Made by a program: the position numbers and the translations under genes. Positions 54,176 to 64,000 of a stretch of DNA of 64,000 bases are shown piece after piece (within the stretch, counting starts at the first letter, position 1; every line of letters begins with the position of its first letter). The notes beneath the pieces are model-generated. The model had not been told where the DNA came from. It saw nothing but the letters and a program-made list of their open reading frames with translations, and did not search any database. Source of the DNA: Flammula alnicola (Eukaryota; Basidiomycota; Agaricomycetes; Agaricales; Strophariaceae); assembly GCA_015499995.1 (NCBI GenBank), contig JADNRV010000059.1, positions 237,529 to 301,528 on the forward strand, given 5' to 3'.

Positions 54176-56146
54176 CTAATTGTCAGTCTGCATGAGAGCA
54201 TTGTCGAGCTCGTCGAGCTCGTCAGCCTCGCGAGAATCGTCTGGCTCATTGGGATCGCGAGAGCCAGCAAGTGCGTCGTCGTTGAAAAGGTCGTCAGCTG
54301 CAATTTGAGTGGCAGCAACCGAGGACAAGGTAGACGGGGCTTGGCGAGAAGAACTGGCGATGGGAGCATCGGCAGACTGGTATGACTTGAAGGTGGTATC
54401 GGCAGCGGCATAAGCCAGGGCAGTCGACGCATCGTTGCTCAGGAGTTTGGCAAGAAACCCATTAAGAGTGGTCATGGGCGGAAAGCCAGGCTGGTTGGCC
54501 GATTCGTCGAGATAGGAGTCGAGGAGGGAATAGTCGCCGTTCAACAAAGTATCCAAAACATCCATCCCTTCGAAGTGAGGGCCAACGATATGGCCAGGAG
54601 GGAAGTTGGTTTTGAGATAGCGGGCGTGTTCCATCAGCTGCGCGAGGGAGAGTGCCGCCTGTCGATTGGCGCGGGCAGAAAGCTGGGCAAAGAGAGTAGC
54701 GTCCTGAAGGAACTGGTTGATCTGGGCCACAAGGACTTGAAGCTCTGAAAGGAACATCTTAGAAATAAAATCAGGAAAGAAAAGGGGATAAAATGTACGG
54801 TGGTGCGAGGAAGAGACAAGAGGCGAGATAGACGCCATCACTTGGTCGAGCTCCTGAGGGTTGAGCTCGAATGTGCAACGCGACTTGCCACCTCTCTGGC
54901 AAGGCCCACAGCGACGACCCCAGCCGATAAATTTACACTCATGAGGCTCTCCGGTAAAGAGATGAGTGGTACAGGCGAGGCAATGACCAGGATTCTGAAA
55001 AAGAAAGGTCAGAAATCAAATAGGCGAGGAAACTAGTAGGACAAACGCACCTGCAGATGTTCTTGTATATTGAAAACAATCTGGGAAGGGGAAACAGCAT
55101 CCTGGTGGGCAGGACCAGGAGCCGACAAGATTTGTTGAGCGATGACTTCGCGAGGCAGGATGGGGGGTTTGCCTTTGGCTTTGGCTTTGCCCTTCGAAAT
55201 CTTGGGCGCGGGTTCTGGGTCATCCGCAAGCTCATCAATTTGTTCACCATCAGAGTCCGGAGGGGCAACGGCAGAAGCAGTCTTGCGAGCCTTGGACACA
55301 GATGGAGCCACCTTAGTGACAGGAGCTAGCAGTTAAAAAGATTAAGAGAGGAATCAAGTAAAGAAACAAAGAACTCACAAGTAGCCCGAGCAGAAGCCTT
55401 GCGAGGTTTCGAAGAAGAAGCGATGCCAGGAGGAACCGGTGTCACTTTGGAGGGCAAAGTTCCCTGAGGCGGGGGAGCGGTTTTGAGTTGCAAGTGGGAA
55501 CAAGTAGAAATGGAAGGGGCTGGGGAAGGAGCGGTTTGAGGATGAATAGTTGGGGCCGGAGGATCTAAACAGAAGTTAGAAAGTGCAAAGGAAGGAAGGT
55601 TAGAGACGGGGAACGTACCGACTCTCTGACGCTTTTTAGGGGGACCAGTCTTAATGGGAGGAGGAAGTACCTCAGGCGTGGAATCAGACTCCTTGCTAGC
55701 CTCGGCGTCCTCCTCGCTATCCTCGACAGGGGTGCCACGATACTCGTAGGAAGCCAGGAGACGGGTCGACGGGAGAAAATGATTGTCCGGCTAGAAAAAC
55801 AAAGGGATGAGTGAATGGAAAGTAGGAAGATGCAGGAAGAACTTACATTAAAATCCTCTGGAGACTTGTGAATCAGCCAGGTGTTCCACGTGGGGGGACG
55901 ACTACCGAGCTCATGAGCAGCCACCGAAAGAGAGGTGGCAAATGCCCGAAGAGCATCGCACTCTAACAAGTCGTTGGGATAACGTGCTAGGTGTTTAGAC
56001 AGAGGACCGTGGATATTGTTGATAGTATTGAGGATATCAGACGCAGGGGGGTGCCGGCCAGAAGCCCGGTGGGAGCTGAATATCCGGGCAGTAGGTCTGA
56101 TAAGGTCGCGAATGAGGGCGAAGTGGTCGGGGGAAGTCGAAGCCAT
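54176..56146 (-). CDS. Antisense gene 1 of element B: six-Cys protein (best-preserved copy)
   Basis: Six exons join in frame: 56146-55847, 55790-55619, 55564-55379, 55325-55051, 54994-54799 and 54744-54176, giving about 565 residues with all introns GT...AG. Exon 1 (MASTSPDHFALIRDLI) is globular. Exons 2-4 are low-complexity Pro/Ser/Lys, with a basic segment (KISKGKAKAKGK). Exon 5 carries the cysteine motif at residues 316-351 (C-x2-C-x11-C-x8-C-x2-C-x7-C). The last exon is helical with an acidic end (DDSREADELDELDNA). The Cys arrangement is close to a fungal Zn2Cys6 cluster, but the first gap is longer. It lies opposite to the element, 434 nt from the polypurine hairpin. Function unknown; a nuclear regulatory protein is a reasonable guess. 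Confidence 0.78.
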
Positions 56147-56579
56147 GGCGCGAGATGAAAGAAGAGAAGTGGGAGTGAAAAGTTGAACTTGTCGAAGTTA
56201 AAAAGGCAGTGGACACGTGAGCAGTCGGGAGGGACCGAACACTGAAGAATGCGAAAGAAAATAAAAGAAAATGGCAGAAAGCGAGCACGGAAGGGCGATC
56301 ACGAAAGCCTGAGCTTAACAATTCCCTAGAGGGAAGAAGCGGCGCTACAAGATGCAGCATAAGCTAAAAATAGATCTGTGTTTGGAGATGGGCGCTTGTG
56401 CCATGCAACTTACCCAATCGGGAAGTACGCATCAAAAAGTCAAAGAGCCAGAGACGCAGAGAGCTAGCAGCCATGCTGCAACTCGCTAGCTGCACCAGAA
56501 AACAAAGCGTATAAAACAGAAGGTCAACTAGTAGGAAATAAAGAGCAGACCACTAGTGGTGCTCAAGGGACGAGTCCGG

Positions 56580-56615
56580 TTGACTGGGGACAGTCAAGAT
56601 TTTGTGGGGGGGAGA
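56580..56615 (+). promoter_or_regulatory. Inverted repeat plus polypurine tract of element B
   Basis: TTGACTG-GGGA-CAGTCAA (56580-56597) and TTTGTGGGGGGGAGA (56601-56615) directly before LTR B. Same order and spacing as in E and C. Confidence 0.8.
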
Positions 56616-58076
56616 TGATAGGGCCGCAAACCGGCCACGCATGAATTTTGCAATATATCATCTTTTACCTATGGAATATTACCGAGACAAAGAGACTATA
56701 ACGCACCCAAGTTAGTAGTCTGAAGCCTAGCTATGTGACTACTAGCTGTCATATAACCTGCGACAATGGTAATCAGATGTGGTTCAGAGATAGCTGAGTC
56801 CGTATGATAAGCTGGGAGACAGTTAAAAGTTAGAAAATAGTGAAACATAGAACGCATAAGTCATAAATGACTAGCGAGGCATAAACACACCATGGGGAAT
56901 AAATTAAAAAGACTTCTGGATGCATTGGAAATAGTGCGCGGCGAATTCAGTACAATCAATGTATTGCTGAATAGCTAGCTACAAAATACTACAACTAGGA
57001 GCACGAGACACAGCTAGTGAAAGCTAGACGCGAATGCGTCGACTACTAGCGAGCGTATCTTGTGACTTACTGAGAAACGCACGGGACGCGGACGTGTTAG
57101 TTAGATGCACGCTCTATCCTCTACCTGGGGGGACTACCAAAAGTGGTAATAGGACGAGAAAGGAAAGAAGGAATCGGCATCAATGATGGCCGCAGATCCG
57201 GAATAAAGCGGCACTGCTAGCCGAGATGCACACATGATGCGCATGGTACGCGGAAGTCAGGAGCGTCCTAGCGTGCTAAAATGGGATGAATTTCCAAATC
57301 CCTTGACCTCTATCTGGTCACCTGGAATACCCAACCCTATACCCATTGCCTGCAGGCATTATTTACACAAGATAAGAATGTTTTACACTATTTTATTCGC
57401 ATACTAGAACCACACATAGCTGTAGTATAAAAGATGTACCTCTGTAGCTAGTTACCTTAAGCAATCTCTTCCCTGTTTTATTTCGAGCTAAGACGCAGTG
57501 TCTAGTAAGAAAGAAGACGAATAAAGGATCAGTTTGACTTCATAGAGTTCGTTTGAAGCCAGAGAAGGCTTAGTTAAATAAAGAGAAAAGTTCTTGAGGA
57601 CAAGGTCCAAGAATTTAGAAGCCAGAGTGTGCTTAGAGGCCAAGAGAGCGCCTAGAGAAACAGAAACAGAGTCCACAGTGGGCTAGCAGATCGTTCAGAA
57701 GGTAGCGCACAGTGCGGCCTTAGTTTCAGACCAGTTCCCAAAGCTTCAGAGCAGCTAGTGGCTTCGAAATTCGAGCTAGCAGTGTCCTAGAGAGTTCCTC
57801 TCAAATAAAAACCATAAAATCAATAAAACCGTTCATCCCTGTGATAAAACGAGGCTTGAAACTACCATAAAATGTGTATTTGAATAATCCCTCATACCCA
57901 CTTTAAACGAACCGCAAGGCGCTGTCTACAAGTCAGCTAGCTAAACAAAACAAACACCATGGAGTACAGCACACTACATATTTCTGAAGCTAGTAGAGCA
58001 TCACTCGACCTAGTTAGGATCTCGCTCCGCAGTTGTGTGCGTGGTTTAGGTCGCTGAGCACGTAGCGGGTCTCTCA
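56616..58076 (+). mobile_element. 3' LTR 'B'
   Basis: 1,461 bp, starting TGATAGGGCCGC immediately after the polypurine tract and ending CTCTCA. It matches LTR A (5198-6635) but keeps more CpG sites. To the right, 58077 starts in the middle of an exon of another element, so this LTR lies within element F. Confidence 0.88.
57426..57432 (+). promoter_or_regulatory. TATA box of LTR B
   Basis: TATAAAA, matching LTR A at 6007-6013. Confidence 0.55.
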
Positions 58077-58636
58077 CCGGGCACATCTCCTTCGAAGGTT
58101 GCTGAGGAGCATGAGCGTCCTAACTCTCGCAAGAGACGCTCGCCTCCTAGTGCTGAACCTAGTGCCAAGGTATGCATCTATTTTTATCTTCTCTATTTTT
58201 AGCTGACACCCTATCCAGTTTTCTGCTAAACACGCGGAGGTGGTACATCTCCCATACACGCTAGTTCCCAACATGGATGTTGACAGTGTTGCATATCTCA
58301 AGGCTTCCAAGGCCTTGGCTCATAGCTCTGACAAGTCCCCGGCCCGGTCTGATAGTGACTCTTCTAAGCGTGCGCGCACTGAGGATAGCTATGTTTTTGG
58401 TGACTCGGCTGTTCTTGTCGAGGGTACATCGTCTTTATATCTTTATGATCAACATTTCTTTTCTAACTTTTCTTTTAACAGCTTCTGACCTCACTGTCAA
58501 CAACGCGCACTCTCAAGAAGTCTTGGCGAAGGCTTCTGCCCTTGTCGGTTTGCACCACATCGAGTTTCACTTGCAGCACCGCGAGCTCCTTCTCAAGGAG
58601 CTTAAACGTATGCAGAATAGCCTCAACCTTGCCTAG
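58077..58636 (+). pseudogene. 3' exons of an antisense gene of element F
   Basis: Three exon stretches: 58077-58170 (GTSPSKVAEEHERPNSRKRRSPP, basic), about 58219-58421 (FSAKHAEVVHLPYTL...SSKRARTEDSYVFGD) and 58481-58636 (DLTVNNAHSQEVLAKASALVGLHHIEFHLQHRELLLKELKRMQ, ending LNLA). Introns 58171-58218 and 58422-58480 are GT...AG. The last exon is helical and resembles the end of gene 2 in E in place and composition. The 5' part is missing because LTR B abuts at 58076. The gene is antisense to the F pol and ends about 130 nt from it. Confidence 0.65.
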
Positions 58637-58765
58637 CTACTTCGTTGTTACAACTAGCTCGTTCCATAGCCTCAAAGTGGCTTTATAGATTTCTGTTTCA
58701 CTTGTTGTATGTAGCCTAGCTTGCTAGCGCAGACTTGAATACACTGTCGTCTCTTTTGTGCCTTT

Positions 58766-59554
58766 TTACTCTTCATCCCACCATAAGTCTTCATCCTCAA
58801 ACTCTTCCTCTTCCTCTGGCTCTTGCTCTAGCTCGTGCTCGTACTCAGGCTCTTGCCTCCTGCTCGCTTTTTTCCGAGCTGGTGGATCACTGAATATGAG
58901 ATCTGGGCCTAAGGCTTCATCATCATCCTCTGGTCGCTCAGCTAGCTTCCTCAGAGTCTCTAGATTATGATCAATCACATCTTCTAGGTTGTCTGGAAGC
59001 TTTATATGTCACCTAGCGAAATAAGGAATGACTCTAAAGGCTGCCACTTTATTGTGTGAAACCGAGCCATCCATTTCTGCAACTATATAGGCACCTCCTG
59101 GGTTCCTAGCCATGACTATCATTGGTCCAAGATATCGCGGCTGCATTTTACGATTCAAAGAGGACTCTACTTGTGTGTTTCTAACTAGCACCAAATCTCC
59201 TGGTTTGAAGATGAAGTCTCTTATTTTTGCGGACTGCTTTTCTTCGAACTTAGCTAGTGCATCTCGCTTTATTTTTGAAATATGCTTGCGCATTTCATCT
59301 ATATGAACTTTATGTTTGGCCAAAGCTCTCACCCTATAACTAACTAGCTCTTCGGTTGTGAGAACCCTGTCAGGTAATTCTACAAGCCATGTCGCTTCCT
59401 GTATATCTAGTGGTATTACCGGATGCACGCCCATTACTAGAAAGAATGGTGAACATCCCATTCCTTTTTGGATGGTGATCCTATCCGCCCATAGTACATG
59501 GTGAAAGAATGCAAACCACTTGTTGTTTAATCCTCCCATCGCTTTATACAGCAT
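58766..59554 (-). pseudogene. pol: Integrase C-terminal domain of F
   Basis: [27 protein letters not shown]... to [25 protein letters not shown] (GPY/F-like module), then, after a TGA at 59010-59012 in place of an expected Arg codon, a Glu/Asp-rich tail ending at 58766. Confidence 0.82.
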
Positions 59555-60622
59555 CTGTCAGATATCCCAATGTGGTCTTTCTATTTTTCCATTTGCGCAA
59601 GAGTTGTAGGCAGAGATACTGATCCCTTTTATACCATACTTCTCTTCTAGATATTTGATCGCTTTTATAAATGGTGCTCCATTGTCTGAAATAATCTCTT
59701 GAAGACATCCCCATCTACAGATAATATCTTCGAACAACCAAAGTGCGATGTTCCTAGCTGTTTCTGCTCTTAACGGTCTCCCTTCTACCCAAGAAGTCAA
59801 CGCGCATCTTCCGTGTACTATTTGTCCACAACTCTGCGACTTTGGTGTCATATGCATGGTGTCCACATGTAGTTGCTGGAAGATTGACGGTGTATGCGTC
59901 TCAGTCCTAGGAATTAATATCATAGTCTTTTGTCGCTCTTGACACAACTGGCAGGTCTTGACATACCAGTGAACATCGTGTTCAATTTCTGGCCACCAAA
60001 ATCTTTCCATCAACAAGGTCCTAGTTGCATAAGAACCTCGATGTCCCAAGCTATCATGAGCTGAGTGCATCATATGAGTTCTATGTTCCTTTTCCACAAC
60101 TAGCTTGTGCGCTTGATTAATATCTCTTCGATACATGCGCCCTTCTTTATTTAAGAAGAAGTTCCTTGCTGTGCGAGTGAAACTATAGTATTCTTTTTCT
60201 GTCATGCCTGGTGGGCGCTGCATCGGGTTTTCCAACCAGTGACGAATGAGAGGTAATTTCTCATCCATAGCTTTTCCAGCTGGCGTCCGGTTTCTCTCAT
60301 CATATTCTTTACTAGCTGCATCCTCCGCTGAGATTTGACCATCCGGAATCTTAGTTCCTAGCATAAACTGCTGTAGGCATTGTTTCTGAGGTTCTGGGAC
60401 GGCATCTTCACTCATGAATTTCGCAGCTAGCTCTCTTTCGACTCTATTTTCTCTCCTAGCTCGGTCTATTTCGATCTGGAAGCTTTCCAGCAACGTAGCT
60501 AGGTTATCATACGGCTCTTCCTCTTTCACTTCATATGTATATCCTCCTCTAGTGTCGATGGTATCTTTGAACTCGTCAAATTCCAAGGGATCCGGGTCAG
60601 ACTCATATTTCTTCACGAACAC
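59555..60622 (-). pseudogene. pol: Integrase N-terminal and catalytic domains of F
   Basis: HHCC: HDSLGHRGSYAT...CQLCQERQK. DDE: LHVDTMHM (Asp), IISDNGAPF (Asp), GKIERPHWDI (Glu); all three catalytic residues are present. A TGA (59556-59558) stands directly after HWDI, where E has an Arg codon. Confidence 0.88.
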
Positions 60623-62120
60623 CGGGGACCTGAAGGTTCATCCTCATCTGCCTCCGGGTTCTCAAAGACTTCATCTCCTGGTTGCCCTTCTTTGCGAGAT
60701 AATCTGTCTGCTCCAAAGGTCTTTCCTGCTACATGCTGCAAGGTGAAATGGAACATCATAATATGATCTATCCATCTATTTATAGTAGCATTGGGACCGA
60801 GCCCCGGATTGTCAAGCATTCCCTTTAGATATTTGGCATCTGTTTCGACTACTAGCTGTCTTACACTGATCAACTAATAATAGCAAGCGTGCAGAGCCTC
60901 TCAATAAGCCAAACAACTCTCGCTTCAGCTGCGAGAATATTTGTTCTCAATCCGTTAATAAAATTGATCCGAACGGGCATAAGCTTTCTTCTTCTTGTCC
61001 GTCGGGTCTCTTGATAAATATAGAACCCAACTGCATGCCATGATGTATCACAGCTAGGACTATATTTCCTGGTAGAGAATAGTCTAGTGGTTTAATACAT
61101 TTGGCTTCTCTGCTCCTTCCTTCAACAACCTCATGCTTTCTTCTTGTTTCGGTCCCCATTCAAAGGGTGTCTTTCCTCTCAACAGCTTTTGTATGTGCTC
61201 TGCGCAGCTAGCATAGTCTGTAATATATACTCTTAACAAACCAATGGTGCCAATGAATGAGCGCACATCGCTGATAGTTTTGCATGGACCCCAGTTTGTG
61301 ATAGCTAGCAGTTTGTCTGGTGATGGCTTTCATCCCTCATAAGAGCAGAGGTGACCCATGACGACTATTTCGGCCGCGCATAAGGTCGATTTATATCCAG
61401 AAAATGTTCCTCCGCTATATTTCATCCTCTGGACAATGCGATTTACATTCTGCATGTGTTCCCAGACAAGCGTCGGATTCCTGGATTTTCTTTGATAACC
61501 TCATACCCTCCTTTAGCTAGCTCATATCTGTCTTAGGCCTCGAATCAGTACATCATCTATGTACGGTTCGGTGTAGTCCAGTATTTCTTCTCTCAAAATA
61601 TATGTGACATCTTCATGAAAGATTGGCACAGAGTTGTCCATCCCATTGGCAGAGAAACTAAACGAAGGGCTCCAAAGGGTGTCTGGAACGTTGTCAGATC
61701 TCTCGATGATTCAGCTAGGAGCCGTTCATCATATCCAACATATAAGTCCAAGATTCCGCTGCAAGACCGTCCTGAAAATGTTCAGCTAGCGCATCAGCTG
61801 CTGGTGGTAAACCTGAATGCGCATAGTCACGGCGTTTAATGGCTCGAGACTATGTACAATTCTAAAGGTTACACCATCTTTCTTCATGACGGTGAACCAT
61901 CTGATCTGTATGATGAGCTAGATGGTTCATAGGTCTTGGCTTGAATCTTTGTCCAAATAAAGTCGCAGACCTCTTTGTGCATTCCCGGTGGTATTGGAAT
62001 ATTCTTCAATACCCAGGGTTTATGCTCTATTGTAGGAATCTCTACCGGCGGGAAGAATTCAGATTTGAATCTCCCTTTTTCTGTGTCATCCCAGGCGAAT
62101 CCTTCATTTTGTTCCATCAT
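60613..62120 (-). pseudogene. pol: Reverse transcriptase and RNase H of F (several frame breaks)
   Basis: RT start PPVEIPTIEHKPWVLKNIPIPPG (62120-61884) is nearly identical in wording to E. The palm reads YIDDVLIRG at about 61545-61570 (both Asp present). Connection MRSFIGTIGLLRVYI...TPFEWGPKQEESMRLL (61266-61084) and the RNase H end QLVVETDAKYLKGML...TFGADRLSR (60873-60613) follow. At least five frame changes occur between 61900 and 60870. Confidence 0.82.
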
Positions 62121-62259
62121 TAATTGGTGAACTAGCTTCTTTTCTTCTGGCCAGAGAAAGTCCCCTGCATGCGCCTTGTCGATTATCTTTTTCCTCTCCT
62201 CGGTGTACCTCCCTGTGGGTGTAAACTCCGGGGATTGGGACTCAACTGTGGCATATCAG

Positions 62260-63902
62260 CTAGCGGGTCTCCCTTGATGTCCCGTATAATTCGGAATTTA
62301 TCTGGAAGCTCTTGGTACACTGGTCGCACTTTAGTGGCCACAGGTTTATATTTCTTCCTGCTAGCACACTAGCCGTCTCAGTTTCTTCCCCTAGTTCGTA
62401 TTCTTTTACATCTGGCCCTCTGTTTATTGGGAATATTTCTTGCCCAAACACTCCCCTAGGTTGAGGAATACTTGGTTCCGTTCCCTGCTGATAGACCGTC
62501 TGATACAAGTACTTATGCACTTTCTCCCGGTCATTGTCCTCTACTGCCGACTCCAATATTCCTTGAGCTAGGTACGCATTCCTCAGCTCTTTCTTTTTAA
62601 AACTTTTGCTATCGAGAGGGGTTGTGTATCCTATGATTTGGATACTCCCATCTCGATCATCTCTTTCAATCATTAGTGCGACCTCTCCTTGATAACTCAT
62701 CAACTCATCGAGGGTTGAAAAGAACTGTCGGGCTGCTTCTTTAGAATGCCCGGTGGTTGTCCTCTATCGTACGTGGGCATAGTAATTTTTCTAGACGTGT
62801 TTGGGTCTGTGATAGTGAGGAGCTGAGTGCCGTCTGGGGCATTCTTCACCTCGCTAGATGTTAGACATTCAAACGGTCGTCCTAGTAGCACCTTGTACGC
62901 CGGGTTCACCATTACATGTACTTGGAAATATAAAGTTATTTCTCCAAACACAAATGGCACATTCCTAGCTAGTCCCAATGTCTTCTCAATTTGCTTATTG
63001 GCGCTCTGCATATGTATAATAATCGCAGGGTCCCAATTAAGTCTGAGTTTGACTGCCGTATCCTTTCCCATTGAGATGATTTGCGAACCACCATCCAATA
63101 ATGCTTCCTCGGTGGCCACCCCGTTGATCACAGGATGTACCGCCTTTAAAGGGTGCGATTCCTTTGCCACTAGCAGCTTCCTAGGTTCTTCACCCGGAGC
63201 TAGCTCGTTCAAATACTGCACAAAGGGATCTTCTATAACAATGGCTCCTTTTGGTAAGCCATCGCAATCCATTGCAAGCACTCGATACTTAGGCGGCGGT
63301 AAATCCTCTGCTAGCATATATTGTGGTAATGGTTCCTCCTTCTCATAGTCGGTTACCACTTCCTCTTCTTCTCCCTCTTCTATCATTGTCACCTTACGCG
63401 TCTCAATATTGGTTGGTACACGCCTAGCTGAGAATTCTTTTACAAATTTCTTCTGCATCTGGCTGTTCGCCACGCCCAAGAGCTGCGCTTGAGTGAGTTC
63501 AACTTTCAACTGCTTTAGTTGTTCCACCATTTCACCGATATCGACTTCATCTTCAATAGGCGCCCGGTGTTTATATGCCGGACCCTTCTTTTCCACATTA
63601 GGAATTGGCTCATCCCTGGGCTTCGGTCTCATTTTGACAACCTTGACAGGGGCGGTACGTCAATGTACGGCATCATCTTCGGCTTCGGCTGCGCCACAGT
63701 CTCAGGATTAACCTCGGCGATCTCGAAGTCCACCCGTTTCTGCTTCGATTTCGGGGCGCTGTCCTCTGTCGCGGAGCTAGCTCCTCTTCTCCTCATCACT
63801 ACTCTCTATTTCCTCTACGTGTTTCTTTTTATTTATGTCCTCCGGCGCTGTCAGTCTAGGAGCAGTCGCTTTCTGTCTCCTAGTACCCGCTTTTGCCTTC
63901 AT
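62260..63902 (-). pseudogene. pol: Pol N-terminus, protease and linker of F
   Basis: ATG 63902 (MKAKAGTRRQKAT...TAPED) lies five bases after the probable gag stop (63908-63910). The protease in 63632-62700 has EALLDGGSQIISM, with the catalytic Asp kept and the usual Ser/Thr changed to Gly, and the end AYKVLLGRPFECL. The linker 62703-62260 (SYQGEVALMIERDD...IIGYTTP) matches E (27469). Confidence 0.8.
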
Positions 63903-64000
63903 CGAACTCAATCGAAACCTGGATCCTCAACTTCTCCTCTAGGTGGCTGCCCCGACCTAGTTAATACTAGCATGGTCCCCTGTTTTTCCGCAGCTAGCAT

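Larger units (their letters stand above)
58766..63998 (-). mobile_element. Element F: Ty3-like element related to E, truncated at the window edge
   Basis: Minus-strand order: gag end (to about 63908), pol start (63902), protease, RT, RNase H, integrase (to 58766), then an antisense gene piece (58077-58636). Protein blocks align with element E throughout (YIDD-type RT, HDSLGHRG integrase), but nucleotide wording differs, with GCTAGC-like words common. LTRs and most of gag are off the window or replaced. Frameshifts and TGA codons show decay. Confidence 0.85.

Noticed and set aside
58766..58970. Plus-strand Ser-rich frame at 58758-58970
   Set aside because: It is the complement of the Glu/Asp-rich tail of the F integrase.

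Overview
The window looks like transposon-dense genomic DNA of a filamentous basidiomycete, most likely an Agaricomycete. The evidence is the short introns (about 45-90 nt, GT...AG), Ty3/gypsy elements with zinc-knuckle gag genes, hAT and mariner-type miniature elements, and heavy CpG-to-TpG decay. I see no intact housekeeping gene, rRNA, tRNA or CRISPR array. Assignment is from reading only; no database search was possible.

Layout. 1-4.4 kb: a decayed conventional Ty3/gypsy element on the minus strand, running off the left edge, with an LTR-like insertion between gag and pol. 4.4-5.2 kb: GGCC-rich and GCAGCAGTAG-rich repeats. 5.2-11 kb: LTR 'A', a decayed multi-exon gene on the minus strand split by an 'E'-family LTR, then a hairpin plus polypurine tract and a third LTR ('C'). 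11-15 kb: repeats, a tRNA-like Pol III box pair, and a decayed multi-exon plus-strand gene. 15.4-16.9 kb: a plus-strand gag relic. 16.9-31.9 kb: a 15-kb LTR element ('E') read on the minus strand, with two intron-containing genes on the opposite strand between pol and the 3' LTR. 31.9-40 kb: a small spliced gene, candidate and solo LTRs, relics of the antisense genes, and miniature and foldback elements. 40.6-51 kb: a 7.2-kb short-LTR gypsy element ('D') inside a patchwork of host-gene fragments (14-3-3, SF3A1, aminotransferase) and hAT transposase pieces. 51.4-58.1 kb: the 3' end of a plus-sense 'B' element with three antisense genes and its 3' LTR. 58.1-64 kb: a minus-sense element ('F') related to E, running off the right edge.

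Central observation. In E, B, C and F, Ty3-like elements carry spliced genes in antisense orientation between integrase and the 3' LTR. Modules are preceded by a shared signature: a TTGACTG-N4-CAGTCAA inverted repeat about 10 nt from a G-rich polypurine tract. The antisense orientation would let the introns survive retrotransposition, because GT...AG introns on the opposite strand are not removed from the genomic RNA. One gene class shares a six-cysteine motif resembling a Zn2Cys6 cluster. This looks like a conserved accessory system of these retroelements, not random neighbours.
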